Shown piece after piece: positions 25,867-37,154 of a DNA stretch of 64,000 nucleotides. Position 1 is the first letter of the stretch; every line of letters starts with the position of its first letter. The notes beneath the pieces were generated by a model. The model saw only the letters and a list, made by a program, of their open reading frames with translations. It searched no databases and was not told where the DNA came from. Source of the DNA: Acanthornis magna (taxonomy: Eukaryota; Chordata; Aves; Passeriformes; Acanthizidae); assembly GCA_036785705.1 (NCBI GenBank), contig JAWUZG010000084.1, positions 6,445,001 through 6,509,000 of the forward strand, given 5' to 3'. The position numbers and the translations under genes were made by a program.

Positions 25867-26884
25867 GAAGAAATTATTTAAAGGCTTTATCTGTACCTTG
25901 ACTTTCCAAACTCATCATTAAGCTTTCAAGAATACTTCAGAATTACAGAAAACAAGAGATTATTTTCATTTGGTCTCCTTCCTTTTTTAACCTCTATTTA
26001 TACAATCTGAATGCATTCAATGATGCAAGTATTTTTTAACAGTGTGTGTTTGCAGTTTGATGACGGAAAAAAATGGTTGGAAATGGTTACCTGAAAAGGA
26101 ATATTTGGTGGCATGTTTTGTGTTTTGGTAGGGTATTTTTAATGAAACATTTTGAGCTTATCAGCCGCGAAATAGACACCTTTTCTAACTATCCTAATTT
26201 CATTTGTTAAGTACATAGATGTGATCTATGCTGAAGCATTTTAGGGTGTGTAGTATGGGATAATAGTTGGCATACTTCTTATATTATTAAGGTGTGTCAT
26301 TATTACAGCATATGCACACCTTCTTATGTCTTATTGCTTAAATATGATAGTGCTTTTAAGCTTTCCTTTTAAAGTATGAATTTACTAGGGTGAGTTGGGT
26401 AACAGCATATTTATGGGCACTATTTCACATATTATGGGTAATGCTTTACATGTCTGTTGCAAGAGCTACACTACAGTGGAAATCATATTTAAATGAGGGC
26501 TTGAATTTAGTAGTGGTTTCTGAAGGGCGTTCAAAGAAGGAAATGTAATGACTCCTGTCTCTTCAGATGACTGACTTCAAGTGTGGCAGAAAAGAACGTG
26601 CCTTCTCAGTTTCAGTTTCACAGTGTTTGATGTCTTGCACTCAACGAAGTAAGAATGGGGTGCTCCGGAGTTATTTGTCATTTTGTTTTAGCCTGAGTTA
26701 CCCCTTATTTGGGTTTTCTTGTTTGAGAGGGTGAGGTTCTCTGCCAGCACTGATCCAGAGGGAGAGGAGAAAGCCAATTACCTAATTCAAGATGCAATCT
26801 AGAAATGCATAAATGAGATTTGCAAAGTGCACTTAGACGTTTCAGACCCCAGTAAGAGAGACAGTGCATAAAGGGGGTGTGTGC

Positions 26885-27506
26885 TTTCTGCTGAGACTGC
26901 AAAAGCAGCACGGCCAGCAGGGGAGGGAGGGGATTCTGCCCCTCTGCTCTGCTCTGCTCTGCTCTGCTCTGCTCTGCTCTGCTCTGGTGAGATCCCACCT
27001 GGAACACTGCACCCAGCTCTGGTTTGCCAGCACAAGGAGGACATGGAGCTGTTCGAGCAAGTCCAGAGGAGGCCACTAAGATGATCAAAGGGGTGGAGCA
27101 CCATTCCTGTGAGATAAGGTTGGTAGAGCTCGGGCTGTGCAGCCTGGAGAAGAGAAGGCCAAGGGAACCCTTCTTCTGGCAGCCTTGCAATGCCTGAGGT
27201 GGTGCTGCAAGAGAGCTGGAGGGGGACTTTTCACAAGGGCAGGTAGTGATAAGAGGGGATGGCTTCAAACTGAAGGAAATTTAGATTGGATTTTAGGAAG
27301 GTTCATTGTAGGAGTGGTGAAGCACTGGCACAGGTTGCCCAGAGAAGCTGTAGATGCCCCATCCCTGACAGTGTTCAAGGCCAGGTTGGATGGGGCTCTG
27401 AGCAGCCTGGTCTAGTGGAAGGTGTCCCTGTTCCTGAGCAGGCTGCTGGGACTTGGATGATCTGTAAGGTCCCTTCCAATCCAAACCTTTCTATGATTCT
27501 ATGACT
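26885..27506 (+). mobile_element. CR1 LINE 3' fragment, including ORF2 C-terminus
   Basis: This is one of the best-preserved CR1 copies here. It begins in the ORF2 region after the reverse transcriptase palm (AAAGCAGCACGGCCAGCAGG). It then shows the conserved His-Leu-Glu-His-Cys-Thr-Gln-Leu-Trp block near 26996-27024. The C-terminal HRLPREAVDAPSLTVFKARL stretch lies near 27332-27390. It ends in AAGGTCCCTTCCAATCC and the TTCTATGATTCTATGA tail. Frameshifts break ORF2, so it is inactive. A CTCTG microsatellite has expanded inside it (listed separately). Confidence 0.95.
26942..26986. repeat. CTCTG pentanucleotide microsatellite, nine units, inside CR1
   Basis: Nine perfect CTCTG units sit exactly where CR1 normally has only two or three CTCTG-like units before GGTGAGACC. 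The expansion therefore grew from the element's own sequence. The unit length is not a multiple of three, so it would shift the ORF2 frame. Confidence 0.95.
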
Positions 27507-28343
27507 TGCTGTTTAAATTTCACCCTAGTGGCAAAATACTGACTGTACAATTTCTGCAAGGCTGTCTACTTATTAGTCTGTATGTGCTACCTTCCCCTGC
27601 CTCAGGTGTCTGTATTACTGCTGTGGGAACAATAGGAATTTTGGAAGGCTATGTTTTAAACAGGAAATAGTAGTGTAAGAGATAAATAGGTTTAGATCTA
27701 TTCATTCTGCTACAATTAGAGATATTACGCTGTCGATAGTTGAGCTGCTTCCCACGGTTGTGCAAAAGGCTTTTGGGAAGATGCTGAAAACCTAGTCTTG
27801 GCTTCCTGAGGCTCTTGTGATGATTACATTGAGTAACAATGGAAATATTGATACCCAAGGTTTGAATAAAAGTTGATCAAGCTTATGGTCCACAGTTAAC
27901 AAGAATCAGCAGTGCACAGTTTGGGAAGGAGGGTAACATATCGTGAGATGAGACTGTTGCTTGTTTTGATAAATACACTGGCATAAGCTGCTCCAGGTTT
28001 AAGAGGCTTCCAAAGCAATGGGATAGGGCCAACTTCTGGGCCAACACATTTGTGAGTTCCTCAGGAACTTCTCCCCCTTTCTTTGTCTGAAAGTTTTTAA
28101 GCCCATTACTCTTTTGTCCTTCATAATAGTCTATGGTTTTATGATGTTTTTTGAAAGATTTCTATATTTTATATCAACTCACAATCATTTTATATCATTA
28201 TATCTATTTCATTTTCATTATATGTAATGAATTATTCCATATTTATATAATTAATTCTGTTTATGAGATGTCTTGTTCTATTCCTGTACTAGAGCATATT
28301 TTTTCCAAGATGCAGAAACCTGTCTGATACAATCTTTCCTTGT
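27507..28343 (+). other. SBF2: SBF2 intron 2, unique segment with an AT-rich end
   Basis: No repeat or gene is recognised here. The last part (about 28150-28270) is extremely AT-rich, with many TATAT and ATTAT stretches, and leads directly into the inverted-repeat cluster at 28344. Confidence 0.6.
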
Positions 28344-28452
28344 AGAGACCTTCCAAGTCTTTGGATACTGGAAGGTCTCTGAAATAAAAAACAATTATTT
28401 CAGAGTCACAAGTTTTCCTCTGTGACTTTTAGTTCAAATACGTTTTTGAACT
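28344..28452. repeat. Chain of four consecutive short inverted repeats
   Basis: Four hairpin-capable inverted repeats follow one another. The first pairs 28344-28355 (AGAGACCTTCCA) with 28369-28380, 12 perfect pairs. The second pairs 28377-28387 (CTCTGAAATAA) with 28395-28405, 11 pairs. The third pairs 28404-28410 (AGTCACA) with 28421-28427, 7 pairs. The fourth pairs 28431-28438 (AGTTCAAA) with 28445-28452, 8 pairs. Loops are 13, 7, 10 and 6 bases. The first and second share four bases, and the second and third share two, so the first three folds compete. I know no named family with this layout. Confidence 0.75.
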
Positions 28453-29609
28453 GCAGGGACCAAAATGGCCAGTCTTAGGGTATACAGCATACATCTGTCT
28501 CCCAGTTCCTTTCCTGATGATTCTGACAATTTGAAGTATTTTTTCCATTGTTGCTGTCAAAGTGAACCACATTTCAGGTTCCCTTTCCTGAGTGGTAACA
28601 AGGAGCCTGTTATTGCATATGCACCTTTAAGATTCTTTTGTGCATGTGCTTTAGCTTCCTCTTCTCAGTAGGAAATGTGTAATGCTTCATTACCCAATTG
28701 CTTGGTACTGTGAGACCCTCTCATGTACGATCACAGAAGACTTTAGTATTGACTGTTCCAGATTCTTTTATTGTTCACAGACTTGATGAATTTACTATTG
28801 AATTTTTGTGATATGTTCAGAAATTATCTGTAGAAAACAAACAAAAATACCCTAAGTCAATCAGCCCCTACTAGACATGCACAGAGCCCAGCAGAGATCT
28901 AATTTGTCTCCCTTAGGGAAAACTAACCATTTATTCTTACTTTTAAAAATGGATTATTACTTCAAAAGAGAACTGTTCTCCTATAGCATGACAATTTAAT
29001 TTGATTGAGAGGTTTTTTTGTGAATGTTTTTGCTAAAAGACTTTTTATTAAGTGACTCTAGTGTGTTGAGTACATCCATTTACTTTTGTCAAAGAGCTGT
29101 TAATAGATGGATGATTCATGATCTAGCTGTAGAAAAGCCTTTCTGGTTATTTTCTAGTGTAATTTATTTATCTGTAGGGTTACTAGTTCTGTAATTTGAC
29201 ATTTTCGACACGTTTGCTACTTGCAAGGAAAGATTCTGGATAATGCTGTTTATAAATGGATGAAACATTTGCCTGCTTCCAATAACCCTGTCTTGTCTTC
29301 TGACATCCACAATTTGTAGTTCTCTGATTTTATATTCTGATTACACAGAACACTTGGAATCATGCTGTCTGATACTTCATTTTCGTTTTCCCAAATTTTC
29401 TGTATCTTCCCCTCCAAAATACAGTTTTGTTCTGGGAACTTCCTCAGGAACCTGTCTAAGGAACTGTAACATAGAAAGACTTCATAGAAGAGTTTTTTAG
29501 TCCTCTTTGAAGGATTTTACCTTTGCTCTTATTTTATCCATTGTCATCTCCAGTTTTTAGAAGCTTTCTCCTTCTGATGCATGTTGAAACATATCTTAGT
29601 AGTAAATTT
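28453..29609 (+). other. SBF2: SBF2 intron 2, unique segment
   Basis: This is AT-rich sequence without recognisable repeats. The 68-codon plus-strand ORF at 28465-28671 has no known domain. Confidence 0.6.
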
Positions 29610-30163
29610 AGGTGATTGTCGTGCTCTGCTCTGCTCTGCACTGGAGTGGCCCCATCTCAAGTCCTGGGAACAGTTTTGGGCACCACAATATAGAAAAGAT
29701 GTAAACCATTAGAGAGTGACAGAAGGGGAGGGCATGGATATGAAGGGCCTTGAGGGGAAGCCATACCAGGAGTGGCTGAGGGCACTCAGTCTGTTCAGCC
29801 TGGGGGAGACTGAGGGAGACCTCACTGCAGTTACAATTTCCTTGTGAGGGGAAAGGAGGGGCAGGCACTGATCTCTTCCCTGTGGTGAGCAGTGACAGGA
29901 CCTGAGGGAATGGCCTGAAGCTGTGTCAGGGGAGATTGAGGTTGGACATCAGGAAAAGGTTCTTCCCCCAGAGGGTGGCTGGGCACTGAACAGGCTCCCC
30001 AGGGAAATGGTCACAGCACCAGCCTGACAGAGCTCAGCGAGTGTTTGGACAATGCTCTGGGACACATGGGTGTGACTCTTGGGGATGGTGCTGTGCAGGG
30101 CCAGGAGTTGGACTTTGATGATCCCTATGGGTGCGCTGCAATTCAGAATATTCTATAATTCAA
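29610..30163 (+). mobile_element. CR1 LINE 3' fragment
   Basis: The left end reads into the CR1 ORF2 CTCTGCTCTG segment, with three copies of that unit. It continues through the C-terminal ORF2 region (CTGTTCAGCCTGGGGGAGACTG, 3' UTR text GAGGGTGGCTGGGCACTGAA) to CAGGGCCAGGAGTTGGACTT and a diverged TTCTATAATTC tail. Frameshifts and short deletions make it inactive. It shares its subfamily tail with the copies at 11618 and 53935. Confidence 0.93.
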
Positions 30164-32882
30164 TTTTTCTAATTTGTATTCTTTAGCAGGTTTCTCTGCC
30201 ACATTTCTCAGTCATTTTCAAAGGTACCTTTTTATGTAACTTGCTGGAGTTTTTATGTACTTCTATTTTCCTTACCTTGAACAAGACTTTCCCCCATAAA
30301 CAGTGAATTGATTGTTTTCAAAAAATAATTATGACTACTAGGTGATGCACTCTGACAGCAATGGGCTTCAGACTCATAACCACTTCCTAGGAACAGTCAA
30401 GTCTACGTGAGGTTTATCACATCGACTTCTAACAAACAAATTGCTACAGGTTCTTGCTGGTATCAATTATATTCCTACTCCCCTGCCTTTAGAACCTGCT
30501 TTTCCTTACAAGCTGAGTTTGTTCCTACTGTGAGAGTGTCGTCTGTGGAAAGAGGCTCAAGGCTACTGGTGGGTAGGGTCCTGTCTTAGAATAATGCTCT
30601 CTTAATGTGAGACTTCTCTGTAGTGAGAAAGAGGCAGAGGCTTGGAGTGGGACTGTGTTGTGTGGCCTGGCTGGCCCGGCACGGCCTGACTGACCTGCTG
30701 CTTTCCTGGCAGAGAAGCAGCAGCAGCACATTCCAAGGAGCAGTGCCTGGGCACAGCTCGCCAAGGGAACTATGTGGGCCACTGCCGGGATGCGGCAGGA
30801 AGAGGAGGGAAGATAAAAAGTTATTGTGGATGTTGATCTTCAAACTTTTATGTACTTACTGTCTGTTTTTTTCTTAACTTTTCAAATTCTGTCTTCTACA
30901 GGGTCATGTAATTAAAAAGTGTTTAAATGTCGAAAATAATGAGTTTTAATTACTTTTCCAAGCACGGATTTTGTCTCTAAACTTTTCAAGCAAGCTGGCA
31001 AGAGTGTGCTTTCGTAAAAGCCTGTGGCCAGCTCATTTGAGTTCATTTGGAACACAACTCTTGAGCTTGGGCTGCTTGTCACTGCCTGAATTTTCCTCAG
31101 GAACAGTATTGAGATTCCCGTACTAAACCTCCCGTGGTTATCCTTCCTCTTTGAAATTAGTTTGTGTATGTTTTCACTGCATATTGTATATTTTTACCAT
31201 GTTTACATTTTCTTCAGGTTTTACTTGAAGATAATGTACCTTTCCTGAAAATACCTGAGGTGATGAAAAGGGTGTTAATCTTTTCTTGCTCTGATAGGTA
31301 TTTTAGGTGTTTTAGTAAAGGAATATCACAGATATTTTCATACCAGAGGGGGAAAACTTTACATGGTGCTGTTAAACTTGAGTGCTTGTCTGAACTTGTT
31401 TATATATCCTCTTCGGCATGCAGCTGTGCCACACTTGTGGTGGGAAAACAAAGAGATCTTACTTAAAAGCTGTAACAATATTGTGGCACAAAAGTACTGT
31501 TATTGGGGGCTTTGGGCTTTAGTGGGGTTTGGTTTCTTCTTTTAAGATTTCAGGCTCTAGCTGTACTGCCACATGCCATAAATTTTGCACAAGACTGCAA
31601 TTTATGTGCAATGTTTTCAACTACAGTAAACATTATTAATAACCTCATCTAGAAAAGAATTAAAATGCTTTGAGGTCATGAACCTAATCCTTGGAACGCC
31701 ATGGGTCACAGGGTTGACTTTAGTCAGCATGACTGAATGAGTATGTGTATGAATATATGTAGAATAGAAATCTGATCTTTTTTTTTCATATATCACTTTT
31801 TAAAAGAAGATTTCTGGGTTGTGAAAGAGGCAGTGGCTTTGAAAGTTTTATTGCGTTTTTACTGTGGCTTTTAAAAGGCATGTAAATAAGTAATTGCATA
31901 CTTTAAATGGAAACAACGTAAATGCATGGGGCGCTCTTTACTATTTCTGTCTTACATATACTGTCTCCGTATGTTGTATTCAATGAACAGTAATTTATTC
32001 ACTGTTCAGAATAGTAGCCAATATTTTTATGTTTAGTTTGGTTTTATTTTGAATGAAAGCAATCTTGGTCTTATATTCTGTTTAAGATAAAAGTTTGTGT
32101 AATACTTTGGAGCAGGGGGAAGAAGCGTGTTAAAGGTGGTTATATGTTGATGTACATTTCCACAGGGCTTTATGAACACTTTCCTGTGGATTCATTGGAA
32201 ATGACCAGACAGAGTATTTTTCTTAGATTTTTTTTTTCCCTTTCAGTTGGTAGTATTTCCTGCAAGTTTTTGGTTTTGGGGTTTTTTAAAGATTTTCCTT
32301 TATTGAGGATACTACTTTTCTATTACAAACCCAAAAACCTGCTGGCTCTGGAAACAATTATTTCAGATGAGACATTAGAATTATAGATAAATATGAACAC
32401 TCCAATTTTTTCTTAACTATGAATACTTGATAATTTACTCCTTATATATTTTGAAAAGTAAATTTACTCATTACTCTTAATACAATCATTTGCTTTTTAA
32501 AACATCATTATTAGCTTAAGGTTTGCAAATAGACCAACAGATATTATGGGAGTCAGCTATAAGTTCTGGAGGCATATATTTGTATAGCATGTAGTGCAAA
32601 CATGTACAACTGTAACATTTTATCTTGTGCCTTTTCTGTTTCTGGTGTTGGCATTAAACGAATACATTTAGTCAAGTATTTACCATCTAGGGCTGTTTTT
32701 GCTGTCCCATTTCAAATACCTGACCACTTGCTGCTCCAAACTGTGTCTTGGTGGAAGAGAACTGACATTTAAGAATGCCTCTGTTGGAGGAGCCAGTAAA
32801 AGTTGGTTAGCACCAGTTACAGGAAGAAACCACAAGGATCTGGCTTCCAGCAGATCCTGGAATCTGGTGCTAGAAGATATGT
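30164..32882 (+). other. SBF2: SBF2 intron 2, segment with a GC-rich patch
   Basis: The sequence is mostly AT-rich and unique. A GC-rich patch at about 30540-30820 contains TGGCCTGGCTGGCCCGGCAC and a splice-acceptor-like CTGCTTTCCTGGCAG, with short ORFs on both strands but no recognised protein. At 31560-31680 a stretch rich in homeodomain-like AATTTAT and TTATTAATAA words includes a bulged inverted repeat at 31577-31606. Confidence 0.55.
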
Positions 32883-33722
32883 GAGTCGATACACTCAGGG
32901 GCAGGGCTGCCATCCAGAGGAGCTTGTATAGGCTGGAGGAGGGAGCCAGGGAAAGCATTGTGAAATGAATCAGGGAAAAATGCAAAGGCCGTGTTTGGGA
33001 GGGAAGAACCACGTGTCGTGTTTCACGCTGGAGACCGTCTGGCTGGCTGGGAGGCATCTCTGCTGAAAATGACCTGGAGGTCTTGCTAGACAGCAAGCTA
33101 TATGTGAGCCAGAGCGTGTGCCTTGGCAGCAAAGATCTCCAGCAGCATCCCAAATGGCGCTCAGAGGATCACAGCCATGGGCCTGAGGGAGCTGATTATT
33201 GAAGTCTTTCAGTCAGCATTTGATAGGTCCCATCCGAAAAGCTGCATCTGGGTTTGGGCCCCCCAATACAAGAACGATGTCCATCGACTGGAGCTGTTCT
33301 AGAAGGCAGCCAAGGTGGTCTGGTCAGGGCCCAGAGACTTGCCCCATGAGGACAGGCTGCAGGAGCTGGGACTGTTCAGGCTGGAGGAGGGACATCTTTG
33401 GCATGACTGAACAGTAGCCTTCCGATACCCTCATGGAGGCTTTCAAGAAGATGGAGCCAGGTTCTGCTCAGATGGGAGAATAGGAGGCAGCAGGTATAAA
33501 TTGGAGTAAGAGCGGTTGTGAGCCAAGCAAGGGAAAAGCTTTCATCATAAGGAGAGTCAAGCATTGGAATAAGTTGTCCAAGAGACTTTATGGTCTCCAT
33601 CCTTGGAGATTTTCAAGACTGTCTTTGTAAATCCCTGAGGAATCTGATCCAAATTTGGTATTTATCATACTTAGAGCAGGAGATTGGACTGTACAGCTCC
33701 TGAAGTGCATTCCCTAGGATGT
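32883..33722 (+). mobile_element. CR1 LINE fragment, older subfamily
   Basis: It starts in the post-palm part of CR1 ORF2 (GATACACTCAGGGGCAGGGC, GCTGCCATCCAGAGGAGCTT). It proceeds through AAAATGACCTGGAGGTCTTG, AGAAGGCAGCCAAGGTGGTC and CAGGAGCTGGGACTGTTCAG, with the 3' UTR ending at GATTGGACTGTACAGCTCCT near 33690. The order matches CR1, but divergence is higher than in the copies at 26885 or 29610 and the terminal ATTCTATG repeat is not clear. This suggests an older subfamily or a decayed tail. The bases just upstream (32690-32882) may belong to it but I could not assign them. Confidence 0.88.
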
Positions 33723-36700
33723 CGTGTTGTTAGCACAGTGTTATGCATCATAGTGTACAGAGGCTGATGAGGAGAAGGAAGAGCTGTGGTGAGATTACAT
33801 CTAAATTAAAGCAGCTCCTGCATTGCAAAAGGGTCCTGCTGCTGAGCAAGAGGGGCAGAGCTGAATCCCAGCACGTAGCTCACAGCTCACGTTCAGCACT
33901 AGCCAGGTCACACACATGCTGTGAGTAACTTTGTAGTTGATTCCTTACCGGTAACACTGAAAAGTTGTTTTCCAGCTCTCTGCCCAGCATCCTAAAGGTG
34001 CTTAATCTGGGAACTGGTTCTGAATGTTGTTCATCAGTCTGGCCCGCAGTACCAGCAGATTTCCTTCAGTTGCACAGAACGAACAGCAGCTGCATTTGCT
34101 GCTGTGGCCTGCTAGCGAAACCAAAGTGCACATTCCACCTTTTAAAAGACCTTGTTGGAAATAAGAGCTTGTTTTAAAATATAGGAGATAGACATATTTA
34201 CTACATATAAGTAGTACATATAAGATACATAAGATCTCCAACGTTTTGATCTAACTGATGGCCTGACAGCTCTGCATTTGAAAAAAAGATGAAGAAAGCA
34301 TCTAACTTTAAAATATATTTTTCCTTCTTAATATTGAAGTTATTGATGGGTCGTGGTATGGTTTTCATTACTCCATCCAGTCACTTGGTTTCTGTCACTT
34401 TCTCATGTGTAGAGCCAGGTATGCAAGATGTTTTCGTAGTAATTTAGTGCCTTGATTTTGTGGTATTCGTCAACAGCATCTGTTTTATAGCGATGTGCAT
34501 GTTCCTAGAAACCCGTAGAAGCAGAAATGCCACTTCTGGCTTGCCAAATCTCTTGATCAAAAGTTATTAAAGGCCTGGAAGTTCTTCCCAGTAGACCTGC
34601 TATCAGCTTTATCTAGAAACAGAATATATGCTTCATTAACTTCTTATGATAAATCATTTTGATTAGTTAGTAGATGGTGTGTTTGTTGGGTGAGTGTGGT
34701 TGTCTACTGAAAAGGTAAAGGTGAAGGTAAAAAAGGCAAACTTACTAAGCTGTTGGTCTGAATATGTTTTCACGTTTTGCTCTAGGAGGAGTGTATGCTT
34801 TCCTTGGGAGGTGAGGGAGGTGGTTGTGTACAGCTTGGCCTTTCTCTTCATCACACGTGTATTGCTTTTAGTTATGGCACTTAGATGTGAGAAACAGCAG
34901 CTAGACTGCTGGACTGGAGAAAGAAATTCATCTGTTTTATCACACAATCATTTTATTTTCAGGAAAAGAAATCATAAGCAGAAATTTGTTTCCGAGTCAC
35001 GATGTCAACTTTCACATTTTCTTTACCTTCTCTTTGACAGTATTTTTCTCTACAAAAATATTAAATGGTTGCTTTTTTTGTCTTTCTTATCACTTTGTTT
35101 GGCATTCACAAAAATGCCTATTGAAAGTTTTGTGGAAAATGCTTTGAGAGATATCTAGATACCTTAAAGATGTAAATTGTGGAAAAGTGGTTTTGCATCT
35201 TAGAGTAGAAATCTGATAAAACTGAAGTTTTTTTCCAGTTGAAAATAAGTGGGGTTTTAATGTGTTATTAAAAGATGAAAATGAAAATATCTCTATGAAA
35301 ATATCTCAATATTCCATTTGTTAGTACTAAAAGGTTTATTTTACTACAGAAGAGGAGTGCTCAGCTTCAGGCGAGACTCTATTCCATGCTTAATTTGTCT
35401 TTCAGTAATTTCAGTTAATTAAAAGTTCCACGAGGGAAATGAAAATGAAACTCAGACTTGTGCCCCCCTGCCTTAAGCAAGAATGTGATTTAGATAATGG
35501 CGACTTTATAGGTAATCTACAGTTCATGTAAATATTTTTTTTTAAAATCCGTTGTGTTCCTGTGTTTTATTCCATGTGAGGTTTGCAGGGCAAACCTGGC
35601 TGGGGGTTCAGCAGATAGCTATGCATGGAGGTATTTATCTGACAGAGACTGCTTGACTTTTTAAACTCTCCTCATTGTTCCAATGCAGTCCCAGCTGTAA
35701 TGTGGAATGCAGCACGAGCTTCCGGGAAGTGCTCGAACAGTGCTCCCACAAACGCCTAAATAGGAGGGAGTATCATCACTGGTGACTAAGGGCAGCTGAG
35801 CTCAGCTTAGCGATTCTTTAATTCTTTTGTTTTCCTGTCCTGTGGTGAGACGTGGTCTTGGCAATGGCTGTTGTGATAAAGGAAAGGAAAGGTGAAGCAG
35901 CTCCTCAAGCAGGAACTGCGGGAGGCTGTGTTTGTTTCTCTTTCTTGTTTGGTAATGAAATCTGTTGTTTCAGTGAATAAGCAAGCGGCGATGACATGCA
36001 GAATTGCACGTTCTAGTGAGATACTGACCTGCCAAGATTCCTTTCATTTATAACATATTCCAGAAAAAAACTTTTGACCAGAAGCATTGTGTTACTACTT
36101 AGAAAGCTCGTCTTAGAACATGAGAATGCAACATTTCTGAAACTGTGGTTTAACATCTTAGTGTAAGAGGTTGGTGTGATGATTATAATCAGAAGAGTTG
36201 GTTTGTTTATGTACTGTTGTACAATTCAGTATTTTACATATTGTTTTAGTTACTGCACTATATTCTACTTATAGTTCCAATATTTGGTCATACTGTAGTA
36301 AACTTCTGAAAGTTCATTTTGATTTTTCCACTACTTTATGAGCTTTCATGTGAAAAAAGGTACCTTTTATTTTTCTTTGCACCTTGAAAGGGTTTTTTTT
36401 GGTGCTGTTTTTACTGATGATTCATTAGAGTTTGAATTCATTTCAGTTTATAGATGTACCTTGCAGATGGTAAATTAAGTCTTTTATTTATGTAATGCTT
36501 TCATGACACAAAAAAATTTATGGTTATGTGTACTAGCTGCTTACTTGCTCCTAGTAATACACTTACTGCTTACATATTTCTAGTAATTAAGAACACAAAG
36601 TCATGCAGGAAGGACATCATTACTACATAAAATACACTGAGTGATTTAATAAGTACTGTACATGTCGGGCCTTAATTGCACAGGTGATTAGAGCTCTGTA

Positions 36701-37128
36701 GGGAGAGTGAAATGGGCACTTTGCCTTAGAGACCATTTAGTGCATTCCTTTTGTATTAATAAAAAGCATGGAATCTTTAAAGTGTGTGCACTGAAAAGAT
36801 GGTAGAATTTAACCAGAACAACTAATGAAACTGATCAAACAGCAGATTTTCTTCTTTTTTTAATAAAGATAAAGAAGATACCAAAGAAGAAGTTAATAGA
36901 TCCAGAAAGGAAAACTGCCCAGTGAATCTGTTCATGTTTGAGTGCACATTCAGAACTGGATGCAGCTGCACTGTAGATGGGGAGGCTGCTCAGTCCATGC
37001 AGCTGATCCCTTTATCTTGTGACCTGGAGTGTGTGACACGGCGGATAAGGGATTCATTCCTCTGTCCTGTGTTCCATTTCAGTAAATCCTTCCATACTCG
37101 TCACCTCATCTAAAGCACTTTTTCTCTC
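33723..37128 (+). other. SBF2: SBF2 intron 2, unique segment
   Basis: This is AT-rich sequence without recognised repeats. The 154-codon plus ORF at 34694-35158 has no domain I know and a composition like translated AT-rich intron. A 13-base direct repeat (ATGAAAATATCTC) occurs twice near 35279-35309. The part at 36440-36740 has a conserved-element look, including CCTTAATTGCACAGGTGATT. Confidence 0.55.
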
Positions 37129-37154
37129 TTTTTTTTTTTTTTTTTTTTTTTTTT
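37129..37154. repeat. Poly-T run of 26
   Basis: Twenty-six consecutive T residues follow CTCTC. It may be a poly-A tail of a minus-strand retrotransposed copy, but no recognisable body follows on the right. Confidence 0.9.

Larger units (their letters stand above)
15193..26884 (+). other. SBF2: SBF2 intron 2, long unique segment
   Basis: Nearly 12 kb of AT-rich sequence contains no CR1 copy that I can recognise. Small internal items are an 11-base minisatellite at 18484, a duplicated block beside poly-T at 23663, a C-rich stretch near 24838-24852 and a 16-base poly-A at 25851. The predicted peptides show no domain I know. Confidence 0.6.

Noticed and set aside
26705..27268. 187-codon minus-strand ORF with repeated Glu-Gln-Ser-Arg-Ala
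   Set aside because: The repeat is the CTCTG microsatellite read backwards and the rest is antisense CR1. It is not a protein-coding gene.
31216..31272. Possible exon after TTTTCTTCAG with an open frame
   Set aside because: The frame has no SBF2 similarity and no convincing GTRAGT donor follows it.
32680..33153. 157-codon minus-strand ORF
   Set aside because: It is largely the reverse strand of a plus-strand CR1 fragment, so it is a shadow and not a gene.
34694..35158. 154-codon plus-strand ORF, one of the longest in the window outside CR1
   Set aside because: Its composition (Lys, Phe, Leu and Ser rich) is that of translated AT-rich sequence. There is no known motif and no exon-like boundaries that keep the frame.
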